From positions 13,642,503 to 13,706,502 of the forward strand of contig JANCRA010000007.1 of assembly GCA_024362935.1 (NCBI GenBank): 64,000 bases of DNA, written 5' to 3'. The notes under the pieces were generated by a model. That model saw nothing but the letters and a program-made list of their open reading frames with translations. It was not told the origin of the DNA and did no database searches. This document shows positions 1-12,559 of the stretch, piece after piece; position 1 is the stretch's first letter, and each line of letters opens with the position of its first letter. The stretch comes from Setophaga petechia. Taxonomy: Eukaryota; Chordata; Aves; Passeriformes; Parulidae. The position numbers and the translations under genes were made by a program.

Positions 1-1619
1 ATGTATAATCAGGTTTCTACAACTATATTGGCAATAGAATTTTTAAAAATACACTAATATTTAAAATCTTGAAGTACATCTTTAAGTATTCTTCTTTCCT
101 GGCAATTCATGTTTAATATATGTTCCAGGTGGTTGGAAGAGAAGTACATAGTAGGCATAGACCTACCACACACTTTTGTCTTGCTCAAGACAAGCATACT
201 ATGTTCATGTCCTTAGCTTAGCTGAATGGCAGATTTATATTGATGTCAGAGAATGAGCAATGAGCTATCCTTATCATCAGCCTTACCTGAATGGTATTAG
301 AGAGGATCAATCACATAAACCAGGACTAAATTCCTGCCAGGCTTTTCAAGTGCAGCCATTGAGCTGACTGGCTTTATGCACAGAGAAATAACTACAAACT
401 AAAGCAATATTGTTCCAAAGCAATATTTTACTGCTTTCCCCTGACTAATCCAGATGTCCTGAATTTACCTGTTTTGGCAGAGAGGAAGGGAACTGTTTGA
501 AGCACTACCTTTTTGTCTGCTCTATTGCCCACTTTCATATGCAGGACAGTGCCACACAGTCCTCAAGCTAAGGGATGACTTCTGGTCACACAAGTATAAT
601 CACACTTTCAGTTTCTACATGAAGATAGCTGGCCATAAAACAGCTGGGATCTGGAACAGCACAACTGCCAGGAGGCAGAGTGTGTTAGCTCCATCTCAGT
701 GCTGCTCTGCACAGTTACCTGGTAACTGTGGGGTAAACACGCATCTCCCTTTCAACAAACTGCACACATACACTTAGGGCTTTTTGGTTTTTTGTTTTCC
801 GGGCTTGAATGTCAGAGTTTACAGTCCTAAAACTTTGGAAAAAGGGCTTAAAAGAAACCAAGCAAACCTGAAGGTTCAGGAGACTATCATATATCCACAT
901 ACTCACATACTAGATGATGTTAAGTAGAACCATGGCAGTTTTCACACTCCAGGGAGCTATAAGGTCAGAAGAGATGCACAATCCCCAGCATCTACACAAA
1001 TGAGCCTGTTCTGTTCAAAACCTGCTTTTCAGGTATCTCACCTCTTTGTTTAACCAAGCTCCATGGTACCAGAGCTGTACTGAGTAAGTGCCAGGAAATC
1101 AGTGCCTGGGTTCACATGCAGATCAAAGACATCCCCAACTGACTTTGTCCACCTCCTTTCTGGGCTATTTGGTTAAAATTAGTGTTCTAAAGGACTCATA
1201 TACTTAAACATGAAATTAATAACAAATAATATCATCTTTCCTATCACAATTTTCATACCAGAGAGAAATCACTGTGCTACACACACATTCAACTAAAATC
1301 ATTCTGTTACAGGAGGCTGAGGGAAGATAGGTAAAGCAAAAACTACAGACAATCATATAAAGATAATAATCATATTAAGTTATACAAAGACTATGAAGTC
1401 CTGGTACTACTCATGACATTTGTGCCACTGTCAGTAAGTCGAGGTTATGGTTGTGAAGCCCAAACTCAGCCAAAATGTAAAAACAAGAAAACTTACAAAT
1501 ATACTGGAAACTCAGACAGGTCTTGAGTTTGATCCTGGTACAATAAAGAGATTTTGAAGTGACATAGAGATATAAAGGACTTTAGAGTTTAGCCACACTC
1601 ATTTTAAATGATATCAATG

Positions 1620-1635
1620 AAAAAAAAAAAAAAAA
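1620..1635. repeat. A16 homopolymer tract
   Basis: Sixteen uninterrupted A residues, followed by GCTAAAAAGC. It could be a retroelement tail remnant or simple slippage. No flanking element or target-site duplication was recognised. Confidence 0.9.
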
Positions 1636-1860
1636 GCTAAAAAGCTTTGAAATCCCTAGATCAGAAAAATAGTTAGATTTGAATTTATGCAAATAATTAA
1701 GCTTGTTTAGTGTTTTAGAAGTAATAATCCACAGGAATAGAATTCTGACTTAGTGACTTCTCTTCTGAGTTGCAAAGTACAAAAGAGATTATACACTGGG
1801 GGACTGCAGATAGGTATTTCTCAGTGTTAATTCACTTGTAAACACTGGATAGTTCTGTAA

Positions 1861-1896
1861 AATGGACATATTTTGATCCCTTCCAACTGACTCATT
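1861..1896 (+). mobile_element. Possible degraded CR1 LINE 3' tail
   Basis: The segment contains GATCCCTTCCAACTGACTCATT. This resembles the run-out of avian CR1 elements, where a GGTCCCTTCCAACC-like stretch precedes the terminal ATTCTATG octamers. The octamers are not recognisable here and the match is only about 20-25 bases, so it may be chance. If real, the element lies on the plus strand with its 3' end to the right. Confidence 0.25.
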
Positions 1897-4129
1897 ACTG
1901 CCCTAGATCATTAAGGTTTAAGAAAAAAAACCAAAAAACCATACCTCTCCCCAGTTAGTTTTATAAGAGTAGGAATACTTACTTGAAAGCAGAAATTGTC
2001 ACAGGCTATATGCCTGTAAAATCAATGTGTCTTTCACCCAACCACAAGCTTCAAAAACCCCTATGTTCCTATCTTTCATGAATTCTTATTTACTGGAAAT
2101 AAAAGATCAAACCAAACTTGGAACTGAGAAAATTACCTTTCTGTGTACAAGATATAAAACCACAAAAGGCATTCTACAGGTGAATGAATGTTCTCCCCGT
2201 TATTCCACAGAAATTTGTTTAACTTTGTATGAAAATGTACATCAAACTCAGATTTTGTTACTAAATGAATAGTAACCCTACAGCCTCTGCCAAAACATGA
2301 TCAGATTTTCTCACTAGATTACATATGTTTTACATTACTGGAAGTCATAGAATTCTTTTAAGCATATGAGAATATTTTCATGCTAAATTACAGTCTTATT
2401 AAAGTGAAAGGATTATAACGCAAAACATGGTGCAGATGCTATATAAAATTACTGAGATACATCTCAAGACAAGAATGTTTTTTCTCTTTTTCTTTTCTCC
2501 TTAAGAAAAGTTTAAGATCTCAACCTGCTTTTAGGGATTCCTCAAGAATACATAATCTGCCAGTGCACTCAGGTCCAGCTGCTGGGATAAAAGAAAGCTG
2601 TCTTGGGCTAGGCTCAATTGTCCTTGTGCTACTCCTCATTTTTCCTAACACATTTTTTCCATTTCACATAGAAAAAATCTAAAGTACTGAACTAAGTACT
2701 GATGTTTGTGGAAAAACAAAACAAAATTAAAGTCAGACTTTCAGAGCCTAATGAAGCAAGCAGTAATAGAAGTTAGATGTGGGTGTTTCCCAGGCATACC
2801 ATGTTATTTCTGCCTGCCTAGCTACTCCTGCCTGGAGTGCTGGCTTTGCCAATCCACTCAAAGTTTAAATTCAGCATCTCTTTTGGAAGAAAGATTTTGC
2901 AAATGCTAACAGTTTATGTTCATTATTTTCATTAAAATACAACATGTGATAAACATTTTTATGATACTTTGACCCAGGATTAGTTGATTTCCAATACAAT
3001 AGGGGAATAAGGCAACAACATAATAAGGAGCAAGCAGAAAAAAAAAGTGAAATATAGAAGTCCTCAACATATCTGAATGTCATTGCAAGTATATGTTTGC
3101 ATTCCTACGCTAGGTAAGAGTTAACTCTAGAATTCTTTATCAGTCACATAGTGTAGAAAGTTTAGTGATACTAAAGGAAGTCTATTACAGTGAGGGGATA
3201 TTAGTACCTTCTGAGAACTCAAATCCAGCCTGAAAGAAGAGACAGATCTAACTAATTTCATTCTTTTTGCCCTTATAAAGCAAGAAACTGAGGTATTGAA
3301 AGGGGTAAACAGGACTCCCAGCCTCTGAATTAAATCTCAGGAAGCAAAGCTGAGGGTATCTTATCACAGTTGTCAGTGACAAGGCAGACAGAAAGCCTGT
3401 AGGCCTGGTTGTACTGCTGCTATCAACTACAAAATATCAGCAATTTTAAACATCTGAAGTACATGGTGTTTGTACTTTAGTACTGCATATATTACTCCTC
3501 CATAACCATTTTAAAATAAGTCTTTTATCTTTATTTACTTATCTGTAATCTGAAACAAACCGTGTTGCTTGCTGTTGTACAAATAAAAAAACCAAAAAAT
3601 AAAGGACCATTAAAAAAATTCTTCCATCCCTAAACTTTGCTTGACATAAAACTCTGTATTTATATTCCTTCATGGTCCTCTGAACTAACCTGTCACAACA
3701 TAGTAATACAAATGACACTTTCTACTGAGCTTCTGAACAGAGCGATCTGTGTCTCAAATAAAACTTACACTTTTCCTTCTGTCACAAAATACATTTGATT
3801 GCACTCATTTTGGGTTTCCCAGGTCCATCTATATCTCTCAACACATCTAATCTAAATACTAGTGGTTTTGCTGTCACCCTGTAAAGGTACTGAAAAGCAG
3901 AAAAAGAAAAAGCCCTCTTGTAAGCCTGTATACGTTTGTAAAGGCATCAGAGGCCTAGGATGTGCGACTCCATCACCACACAGCAGAACAATTCCCACCA
4001 TGGTTCCCCTCAGAGTAATTTTCAGAAGGATCCCTCATTTCTCATTGCCATGTGGCAAAAGAGAACATGGTGGCAGGTGTCAGGGTGGCTCAGGACTGGG
4101 GAGACCACAGCTATTTTGTGAAGATCTTG

Positions 4130-4265
4130 GGCAGGTCGCCGTGCCCTCTGAGGCCAGGCCATGGCGCACGGCCCGCGGTCAGTGCCGCAGGTAATGGCGG
4201 CTGCCGCAGCCCCTCACGCCAGCCCCTGCTGCTGCAGCGCCAGGGGCTCCTCACGGAGCCATCTG
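4130..4265. promoter_or_regulatory. CpG-rich islet, possible promoter or old GC-rich repeat
   Basis: About a dozen CpG dinucleotides fall within roughly 130 bases, in a window that is otherwise CpG-poor. The segment is GC-rich and contains ATGGCGG (4195-4201, a YY1-like core), CCCGCGG and a GGCTCC-TCAC-GGAGCC hairpin. A CAG/GTAATG string near 4187-4195 could be a weak splice donor. Two plus-strand frames (3862-4194 and 4161-4445) cross it, but their products are low-complexity and unrecognised, so I do not call a gene. Alternatives are a first exon or promoter of a non-coding RNA, a fragment of a GC-rich interspersed repeat, or a small unmethylated regulatory element. The base composition is certain; the function is inferred. 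Confidence 0.4.
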
Positions 4266-5933
4266 GGACTCCAGGGAGGAGCTATTTCATACAGGACATT
4301 GACAATGCACAACTGCACATTACTGCTCTATGCTGAGGTCATTCTTTGCAGGCTGCACTCTTATTTTCTGAAGGAACACATAGGACTACAGCATTGCAGC
4401 ATCACTTTCCATTACATTTCAGGAAAACTTATCCTTTTTTACTAATTGATGCTCAAGCTTCTTACATTCCTGATTATTTTTTGTTCTTATGTTGAAAAGC
4501 ACTGAGCTGGCCTTGCCATAATTTCTAAAGCAGGCTTTCATACCTGCAGTGTGGTCCAAATGACCATGCAGGGGTGGGGGTGCTGTGCCCTGTACAGTCT
4601 CTGGGCCAGCAGAGTTTCAAAGGCCAGAACCAAGCGCTTCCTTCCTCCGCCCCAGAGAAAAGGGGGGTGAGACAAAAGTTACAAAACTAGTTAAGAAACC
4701 TCTCAAACCACACATCTACTAGTTATTTAGATCCCTTTACAAGAATACATAAACACCAAAGTCCAGAATGACTGAAGATGGAAAAGAAAGGCATGTTACC
4801 TGCTACCTCTGCCACAAAGAAAAGACAGCAACAGGTCTTTGGCATGGATTTCAATGCTTTAAAAACTAAAATCATGCTGCTTAGAAAATAAAATGAGGAA
4901 ATCATAGCAACAGACCATTCTTTTGCCTCAAAAAGAGGAGAAAAGAAAGAGAGAGGCACCTTTCAGGCTGTAAAGAGAGCATCTGTACAAAAAGTTTTAG
5001 TTAGCAACCAGAACAGCCAACACTTATATGGAAGAAGGAAATTCCAGCTTGAAAAGCCAATTAACTTCTCTTCCTACTAATGAATTTGATCTAACCCAAA
5101 CCAGATTATTTGTTTTGATGTTCAGAATTTTAACATATGGACTTGGAAGTCTGACCTCTAACAAGTTTCTAATATGTCAGCTCATGAGGTCCATCCATAT
5201 CATCTTCTAATGGTCCAAATCAATAGGATATTTTTTGCTTAAGTTGTGCTGTATTTTCAGGCTTTAAACTGCCAGATAGCTAGATCAAGTTACAGATGTA
5301 ATTCAGTGCAAAATACATCTCTTACAGATGACAGTCACAATAAAAACACCTCCTCACACATACTGAAGAACCAATAGAAGCACAAGTAAACCCAGTTCAA
5401 TGAAATTTAAGTCTTTTAGGCCTCTCTTAATAAGAAACATATGTGTAACATCAAAGAAATAGTTTTTACTCAGCCAGTCTTTTGTATCATTCACAGCACA
5501 CACATGCATTGAGAGGTAAACTATACATCTCTAAGAAGATTTTTCCTTTTATTTTACAAATCCTGTGACTTGTTCTGCCTACTGTAGCACTCGAGGCATA
5601 TAGTGTCACTGACAGTGCCTTTCTTTTTGTACTACTCCTTACCTCATCCCATCTACCTGAGACCAGAATATCAGGACTTTTATTTGTGCACATTTATAAA
5701 CAGCTCCCTGTCTAGTAAACCAAAGTTAACTGCTAGTAGTTCTGACACAGAAGACACAGAAAAGCTGTGAAGAGAAAAAGGTAGCCATCTCTTCTGTTCT
5801 GTTTGGGATAGGCTGTGTTTCAAGGCCCTCTAGCAAGTATAATTTTGGATTCAATAAGATAGAAATTCATAATCATAAATTATCACTGAGTTCTCAGACA
5901 CCTCAACATGAACTAAGCTTTATATTGCCATTA

Positions 5934-5992
5934 TAGAATCATAGAATACTGCAGGTTAGAAGGGACTCGCACAAGGATCATTGAATACAAAT
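5934..5992 (-). mobile_element. Truncated CR1 LINE fragment (3' end)
   Basis: The segment opens with TAGAATCATAGAATA, the reverse complement of the ATTCTATGATTCTA octamer repeat that ends avian CR1 elements. It continues with GCAGGTTAGAAGGGACT and ACAAGGATCATTGAATAC, matching the CR1 3' untranslated pattern of GGTTGGAAGGGACC followed by a GATCATCGAGTCCAA-like stretch. The element is therefore on the minus strand with its 3' end at the left. Only about 60 bases are recognisable, so it is 5'-truncated, as most CR1 copies are, and diverged. It is the strongest single indication that the genome is avian. No coding part of the reverse-transcriptase frame is present. Confidence 0.75.
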
Positions 5993-8900
5993 GGAAATCT
6001 GGAATGCTTTAGCTTGTATCACAGTGCTTCACAGAGGAAAAAAAAAATTTGGGCACAGAGTACTTCCCTAAAATAGAGTAAAAAACCATAAATTGTTTGT
6101 TGTGTTCATTGTTCTTAGAACCACTTTCTCTGTTCCACCAAATCCATTAAATATTACTTTTGCAAAAACCATAGTGACATTGTTATTACACCCTTGAAAC
6201 AGAAAATCTTTTAGCAAGTGGTAAAACCTCACTGTGAAGAGCAAACAAAAACTATGGTTCATTTCTATCATTTCCCCATCTGTCTTAAAATTTATTGCAG
6301 GCTCTCCATTTTCAGTGATAAGACCCACACCTCCAATAGCTCACTGCTATAACTGTTCAAACAACTGCTTAGATAATCCATGTTCAGAAATTAGGTGGGA
6401 CTGAAAACACGAGGACAAGAGGCAGGTTGACATGCAAGATAGTGGCCTGATAGCAGCTTGCTTTCCCCTTTCCGCTACTGCTACCATTTTTTACACTTAG
6501 TAGTCTCAAATCTGGATGTAAACTGAAGGAGGGATTCTGCTGCCAAACAGGGACAAGACCAGTGAACAGAAATTAGCAGATGGAAAAACAGAGGCAAAGG
6601 AGAGATAGACAGAGTTCTGTGGAAGGAAACTTGTTTCAAAATTCCCTTTTCTTACTGAGATGTTTATAGCTTTGCCAGTCCAAGATAAACTCCCCATCTT
6701 AAACAAACATCATACATGCACTGCAGTTCTGTAACAACACCTTCAACATAAAAACCAGAAGTTAAAGGAATGGAATTACACCACATTTTAGTTCTTGATT
6801 TCAAAAATCAGCAGAAGCTTTGGCCTCTCCTTTGTCATAGAATAAAAATAAATATCCAAACTTCAGGTTCTGACTACCTTTACTATTCTGTTTTTCATGC
6901 TAACTGGAAAGTCATAAAATATATGAAATCTTTTGAAGCTGATCTCCTTCATCACATTAAAATTGAAAACCAAATGCTATGGAGATATTATGAAAGAAAA
7001 ATCAGAGGTTCGTATTTCCTCATTCAGATGGATACCAAAAAAAAACATTGTCGATTCTAAACAATAACTAAAGTGAAAATTTAAAAAATACCTGCCAATA
7101 CTAGCCAGAAATCAAAAGCAGCTACAGTATCTCTGTATTGAGCAAAAAGAAACAATAAAAACAGATGTTAGCGCAGACAAAATATCCTGGGTTTAGGAAA
7201 TGAGGCACAGCAGGGATCACAATATTTTAATTGGTCACTACTTCTTTTCTTGTTTTTTTTCATTTAAATTATGCATTCTGGTATTTGAAATCTCCCTCCC
7301 TTTGCCTTGGTGGACACACAGACAAATTATAATTTTTTTTGCCTTAATTAGTGCCTTCAAATGAATTTACAGAGGCACATTATACCAGCAATTACCCAGC
7401 TGCTAACACCAGAGTCCTCAAAAACATGCAGAAGGAAAGTTTGGACTTGCTAATTTATTTATTTTTGCCAAAAGAAGTCTAGCACCAGCACTTCTTCCTA
7501 TTCAAGCTTCCCTTTTCTCAAGTGAACAAGTGCATGAAAAGCAATGAGACTGGAGAGAAATGCAGTCTGAGTGGAGGACATATAAGAAGTGACTAGAGAC
7601 TAATCAAATGGTACAACTGTTCCTATTTCAGTGATTTTCTGCATCATTGTAGTCCTCTCCTCCCCTCTGAGGCAGCATTACAACAGTTTCCCCATATTAC
7701 TTTCTTCTTTGCACATGGCTGGTACCTCCTGTAACAGGTTTTATAAAATAAGATCTCTGAGTTACTGTACCAATTTTATTCCTACTAGAGAGGTATCATC
7801 TTCCAGCAGTACATATATGCCCACCACAGGTGTACACAGAACATGAAAGCAAGCAATAGACTCTGAGAGGAGTGGAAAAATGCACAGAACAATATTCCCA
7901 GAAGAATCCAATTAGCAACTTTTTTCCCCTTCTGATTAACCTAAGGAGAGCCAATTAAGCATCAGAAGTAAGAATAATAATTGAACTTCTTGGAATACCT
8001 ATTGATACTAAAGAATCATTTACTTCTGTCAGCAGAAGACTACAACCAATTGTATTTGCAAAAATAGGTTTGAATTCCAGCCCCTTCCCCCTTGAATAAG
8101 TCCAGCATACTTGTTGGAGCCTCTTGAGACATATAGGTACATGGAGCAAACTTTTCTGATGTGTAATTAAATTAACTGAAATAAATTACAGCCTTAAACT
8201 CTTAATAAAACAAAATAAATCCCAAACAAACCCCATTTTTTAGAGTTCCATTCTTTCTTTGAATCATCATCTGAGGGGCTTTCTCCTCTGAGCATCTGGG
8301 AGCCATCACGTCAAGCTCCGGATATTAAATGTACATGTAGTTCTCTGCAGGCCTAATGAGTTACAACAGAGGTCACATTCTCCACTGCCCAAATGTAATT
8401 TGAACAATTCCTCACAACAAGAATTGTGACACACCTGTGTATAAACACTTCTGACAGTAAAAATGACAGTAAATTTTGTAGTTTCTCTTCTTTTTTACAG
8501 CAGAAAGATCCAGAAGAGCAACCCAGTTTCCTTTATCACTGCTACTATATGTGACTTTTTCACATTTACTGCTCCAAGTAAATTTTTCTGAGAAAGTTCC
8601 ATATGTTTTCATAGTAAAAACATAATACACAAGATGTGAAATATATTTTGAGAGCTTGGAAACAATCCAGCTGCTTCTAAGTAGTACTCTTAAGTCTTGA
8701 GATAACAATGGGTTTCTCTAAACTAAAAACAGTGTGTTGCCTTTCAAGTAACTATTTTTTTTCTTTGTTATAACAGTGAAATTAAGATCACTCCCCATAT
8801 TTTTGGGAAAAGAAGGAAACATATTCAAATATTGTTAGATTAAATAAAACATTTCACATATGGATAAATGCTAACTTTCTAGCATGGCAGGAAGACAAGC

Positions 8901-9360
8901 TGAACAGGACCATTTCTGCCAAAACCATTAGCAAATTGCCTTACGGTGATTGGCTTGGCTGTGAGTCTTAGGTTTTATGGGTTTGGGATTTTTTTTCCCC
9001 CTCCTCTGTTTTGGTTTGATTTTGACTTTCTTTGAGGATGGAGATACTGGGTAGGGGGAGGACCAGGGAGTTACATTAATCCACACATAGCTTGTAAGTT
9101 AAGTCATTTCTTCTGGATATTTTGCTACTTGAGTACATCTGGCTTTGTTTAATGTCAGTTTTTTAACTGAACCACATTTTTGCTGCAGTAACCTACCATA
9201 CAGTAATGAAAAGCTTACAGTAAGCAAAGGCTAAACACAATTCATCCATTTCTGCTCATTTCACACTGCTGCCACAGTCACTGTGTAAAAGTGGTTTTGT
9301 CTCTTATTACTTCCCTGGAAACCAGTAAGCCAGAAATGTTACAAACATGTATGCACGTAC

Positions 9361-9373
9361 ATACACACACATT
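9361..9373. repeat. Short (AC)n microsatellite
   Basis: ATACACACACACA, about five to six CA dinucleotides. Simple sequence with no further context. Confidence 0.8.
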
Positions 9374-10430
9374 TTCACACCACCTATCTCTTTCTGGTTT
9401 CCACAAAGTGCCCTGTTTTTTTACTGTTTAAAGAATTCTTCTGCATTCTCAGCTACGTGACATCATTTGCCATTATGTATATCCCCTGCTGGAAAGCAGC
9501 CAGCACAGATTTTTCTCAGCCCCCTTTCTCCATCTCACCACAAACTCAGTTTCAAGCCCTTCCTTGAAATGCTTAATCCTCCTGCTATTGTGAACTGAAC
9601 ACTAGGGAGGAATCTGAAGCCATGACAACAGCTTGCTTCCTGAAGACTCTGCTCTGGGCCACTCTGGAGGCATCCCCACTGCCCAGGCCAAACAGTTCAA
9701 TGCACTCAATTACACAGCTTCTCCTCTCTACGGAGCACTGGATTTACTGCCCTTCATTTAACAAGGGAATTTCAAAGTGTCTGAAATTTGGGTTCACCTC
9801 TGTTAAATGCCTGGATGTTCAGCAGTTTCTTTGGAGTTTCCCAAAGCTTGTAAAAGTTCCATCCATCTTTGCAATTTAGGTAAGGGAAATTGGTATTTCT
9901 GACATTGTAAATTCTGGAGAATGAAGATTGTGCAGAATTGTCTATTTGTAGCATTTAGAGTGTTCTGTTTTGTCAATTTCCAAATGGTTCAAACTGTATA
10001 AATTTAATTATATTTGAACAGAACAAAAGCAATCAGCAAAATTCAGACAAACAGCAGCTTAAAAATAATGATAAAAAGAAAAATTGCAAAAAAAACATAA
10101 CAAGGAAGCCTGTCACCTCAGATTCTAATTTCAGTGGCAGTATGACAATAGTCCAGAATACTGCACATTAACAGATGACAGGAAATTCTTGGATATACAA
10201 CATGTGATTTAGCCTGTGGGAGCTACCAATATATGGCTTCACTAAGATACTTGGCCTTCCTGGAAGGATCCCATACATGTAAATCCCAAGAAATACATAG
10301 GGTAAAAAATTATGAATATGGCAAAATACACGCATCATCATGAATAGGGATCCATTTTTTTTTTTCCAGTAAAAGCAGTCTTTCTCTAACCCATTGAATA
10401 TTTAGGATAGTAGGTGTTTGACTTCCCATT

Positions 10431-10438
10431 CCCCCCCC
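10431..10438. repeat. C8 homopolymer
   Basis: Eight C residues in an AT-rich neighbourhood. Only the one long run is present, so a quadruplex on the opposite strand is not supported. Confidence 0.8.
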
Positions 10439-11438
10439 ACTGGCTAGAATAAAACACAAAGTGGATGAGAAATATTTTCTGAGAATTTTCATGGGTTTAG
10501 ATCAATTAAACTCAGAATAGAAACTTGCATCTAGATTCATGGGGTCACCAACTCGAAGATTCTGCACCTAAATATGATATTTGAGCTACTGAACTAACAA
10601 GACAACATACAGAGCCCTATCAGTCAGCATGAACATTCCTTTTAAAAATAATGAAAAAACAAACACTCTCTAAACAGTAGAGATTGGTGGAAAGCTGGGT
10701 ATCCCAGCACTAATGTCTTGGCATTGAAAGCCAGACAGAAGTGTAGAGGCAGTTCACTTTTTCAGAGCCTGATTCTGGGCAGCATGAGACTGAGGCGTGT
10801 GCAGGGTGCTCTGCAAACTCTGCTGGCTGCCTGGATTGTTTGTCCTCCCTGTGAAGCAGCACTGAAACGAGCACTCAGGAAACACAAGGTACAGGGAGTC
10901 GGTCAGGGAGAGAGCAAAATCAGGATATGTAAACAAACTAATGCGATCAGTGCAAACAGCAATAGCACACTGTGTTTCAAGATGTGTGCAATTTGGTAAT
11001 TTCAGGCTGCCCTTATAGCATCCCTGGTCTCCTCCTTCCCACTGGGGCTTCTGGATCCTAAGCAGCACAAGTAACTGAAATATTTTGGCTACCAATCACC
11101 TCCTTGATAAATCTTGTTAAAAACATGTCAGCATTAAAAGTTGTCTGCCACACTATATAATTGCAACTGCATCCTGCAATGTTTTCAGTGCTTGGCAAAC
11201 AAAAATTTTGACATATTTTTATATTTGTGGATGTGAAAAAGATGTTCCTTGACATTCCATCTCTTTTTCCCAAAACTAGGATGCCAATGATAAGGGGATT
11301 TGTTAACACTGTTTCATTACATACTCTCGTGTCTCCACTGACAAAGACTTCACATGGTATTTTATGAAGACCGGAGGACTGGAGAAAATTCCTGACTACA
11401 GAAGGAAAGGCCTATCACTGCAGAAAATGTCTTGAAGG

Positions 11439-11510
11439 AAAAAAAAAAAAAGACAAAAAAAAAAAAAAAAAACCCACAAAAAACCAAATCAACCAAACCC
11501 CATAAAACCT
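11439..11510. repeat. A-rich low-complexity tract
   Basis: Runs of 13 A (11439-11451) and 18 A (11455-11472) are followed by AAACC/AACCC-type low-complexity sequence. It could be the tail of a retro-inserted sequence, but nothing recognisable lies upstream, so simple-sequence expansion is equally likely. Confidence 0.8.
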
Positions 11511-12280
11511 ACCAGACTCCTAACATTTGGGTGCTGTAGCTGTTCATAAAGTTGTGACATCTTCCCAGGGGCCCTGTCTGAAAGCAGCAAGATCACACTG
11601 TAAAACTAATTTTTTTTGCCTGTATATTTTGCCAGTGGATCATATGACACAAGGAATAAATAGAGCCTGTGGGACCAACAGCAGCCAAAAAAGTGCTTCT
11701 GTCATTCTTCCCTGAGTAAGGGACATGACTAAGCCCATTCCACTCCTCACCTCCACTTCTCCAGAGACACAAGGACACAGAAATAAAAGGCACAATGACA
11801 TCTACTGTTTCCAGGTAAAAGTGATTTTCTTTTCCCAAGAACAGGCACATCACAGGCATAGAACAGCAACATTTCAGCTTACTATGGGGAAACTGAGGTT
11901 TACCTATAACCGTGTGCATAATTATTAAAAGAAAATTATTTTCAGATTTTTTTTCTTGTGGTATACCATCATGCTACTCACGGAAAAGGATTTCACTTAC
12001 AATATTTTGTTAATTTTGAATTATAGTCTAAGTTCTACCCCACATGTAGGCACACTCACTGTCACTCATACTGAAAAAGGCAAAAAAAAAAATTAACTTC
12101 TGCATCTGGAATACTTGCCAGTCAGAAATTTTTTTCAAAATACTAACATAATATTTAAATAATTAGTCCGTGGACTCAGTTCTCTCTGAAACGAACTTCT
12201 TTACAAAAACAACTCCCTGCATTTCTTTCTCTTTTTTTTTTTAATTCATAAAAATTGTGTCTAAGTTGTCAATTTTAAGT

Positions 12281-12535
12281 GACCTGAACTTATTTACATG
12301 CACACAGCAGAGAAGGGAGTGTTTATAATGGCTCAATACAGGCAGCCCCACGAAGCAAGCCAAGCATTCCTGCTGGTCTTACATATAATCAATGAGCCTG
12401 CAGTGCATTCACTGATGAATTGGACAATGAGACTGAGGGTCTGAGTCATATTCAATCAACTCCATTTCCAGCAGCCTGTCAGGGATGATGGCAGATCTAT
12501 TTTGCAATGCTGTACACATCAACCCAGTTGGGAGA
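12281..12535. promoter_or_regulatory. Candidate conserved non-coding element (unverified)
   Basis: The sequence is balanced in composition, free of simple repeats and stop-laden in all frames. It contains homeodomain/PBX-like cores (ATAATCAATGAG near 12387; TTCAATCAAC near 12451) and a CTGAGTCA AP-1-like site near 12441. It differs in texture from the flanking A/T-tract DNA and resembles vertebrate enhancers. No alignment was available, so this rests on texture and motifs alone. Confidence 0.2.
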
Positions 12536-12546
12536 ATGTGTTTTTA

Positions 12547-12559
12547 TGTGTGTGTGTGT
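12547..12559. repeat. Short (TG)n microsatellite
   Basis: Six to seven TG dinucleotides, followed by an imperfect TG/TA-rich stretch to about 12620. This is an ordinary simple repeat. Confidence 0.85.

Larger units (their letters stand above)
1..3860. other. AT-rich non-coding stretch, no gene seen
   Basis: No open frame here looks like a known protein. The ATG frames at 715-906, 2027-2272, 2706-2909 and 2871-3083 are 63-81 codons long, have biased composition and lack recognisable domains. The stretch carries a 16-A run at 1620-1635 and a possible CR1 tail near 1861-1896. Nothing else stands out. I infer intron or intergenic DNA. Confidence 0.7.
4661..12280. other. Non-coding stretch, no gene seen
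   Basis: AT-rich sequence with scattered A and T tracts. Apart from the CR1 fragment at 5934-5992, a C8 run at 10431-10438 and an A-rich tract at 11439-11472, I see no ordered feature. The open frames (up to 113 codons, at 10754-11095 on the minus strand) carry no recognisable motif and overlap one another on both strands, as chance frames do. Confidence 0.65.

Noticed and set aside
6395..6435. GAGGACAAGAGGCA resembling an internal CR1 segment
   Set aside because: Only about 14 bases agree and the flanks do not continue the CR1 pattern.
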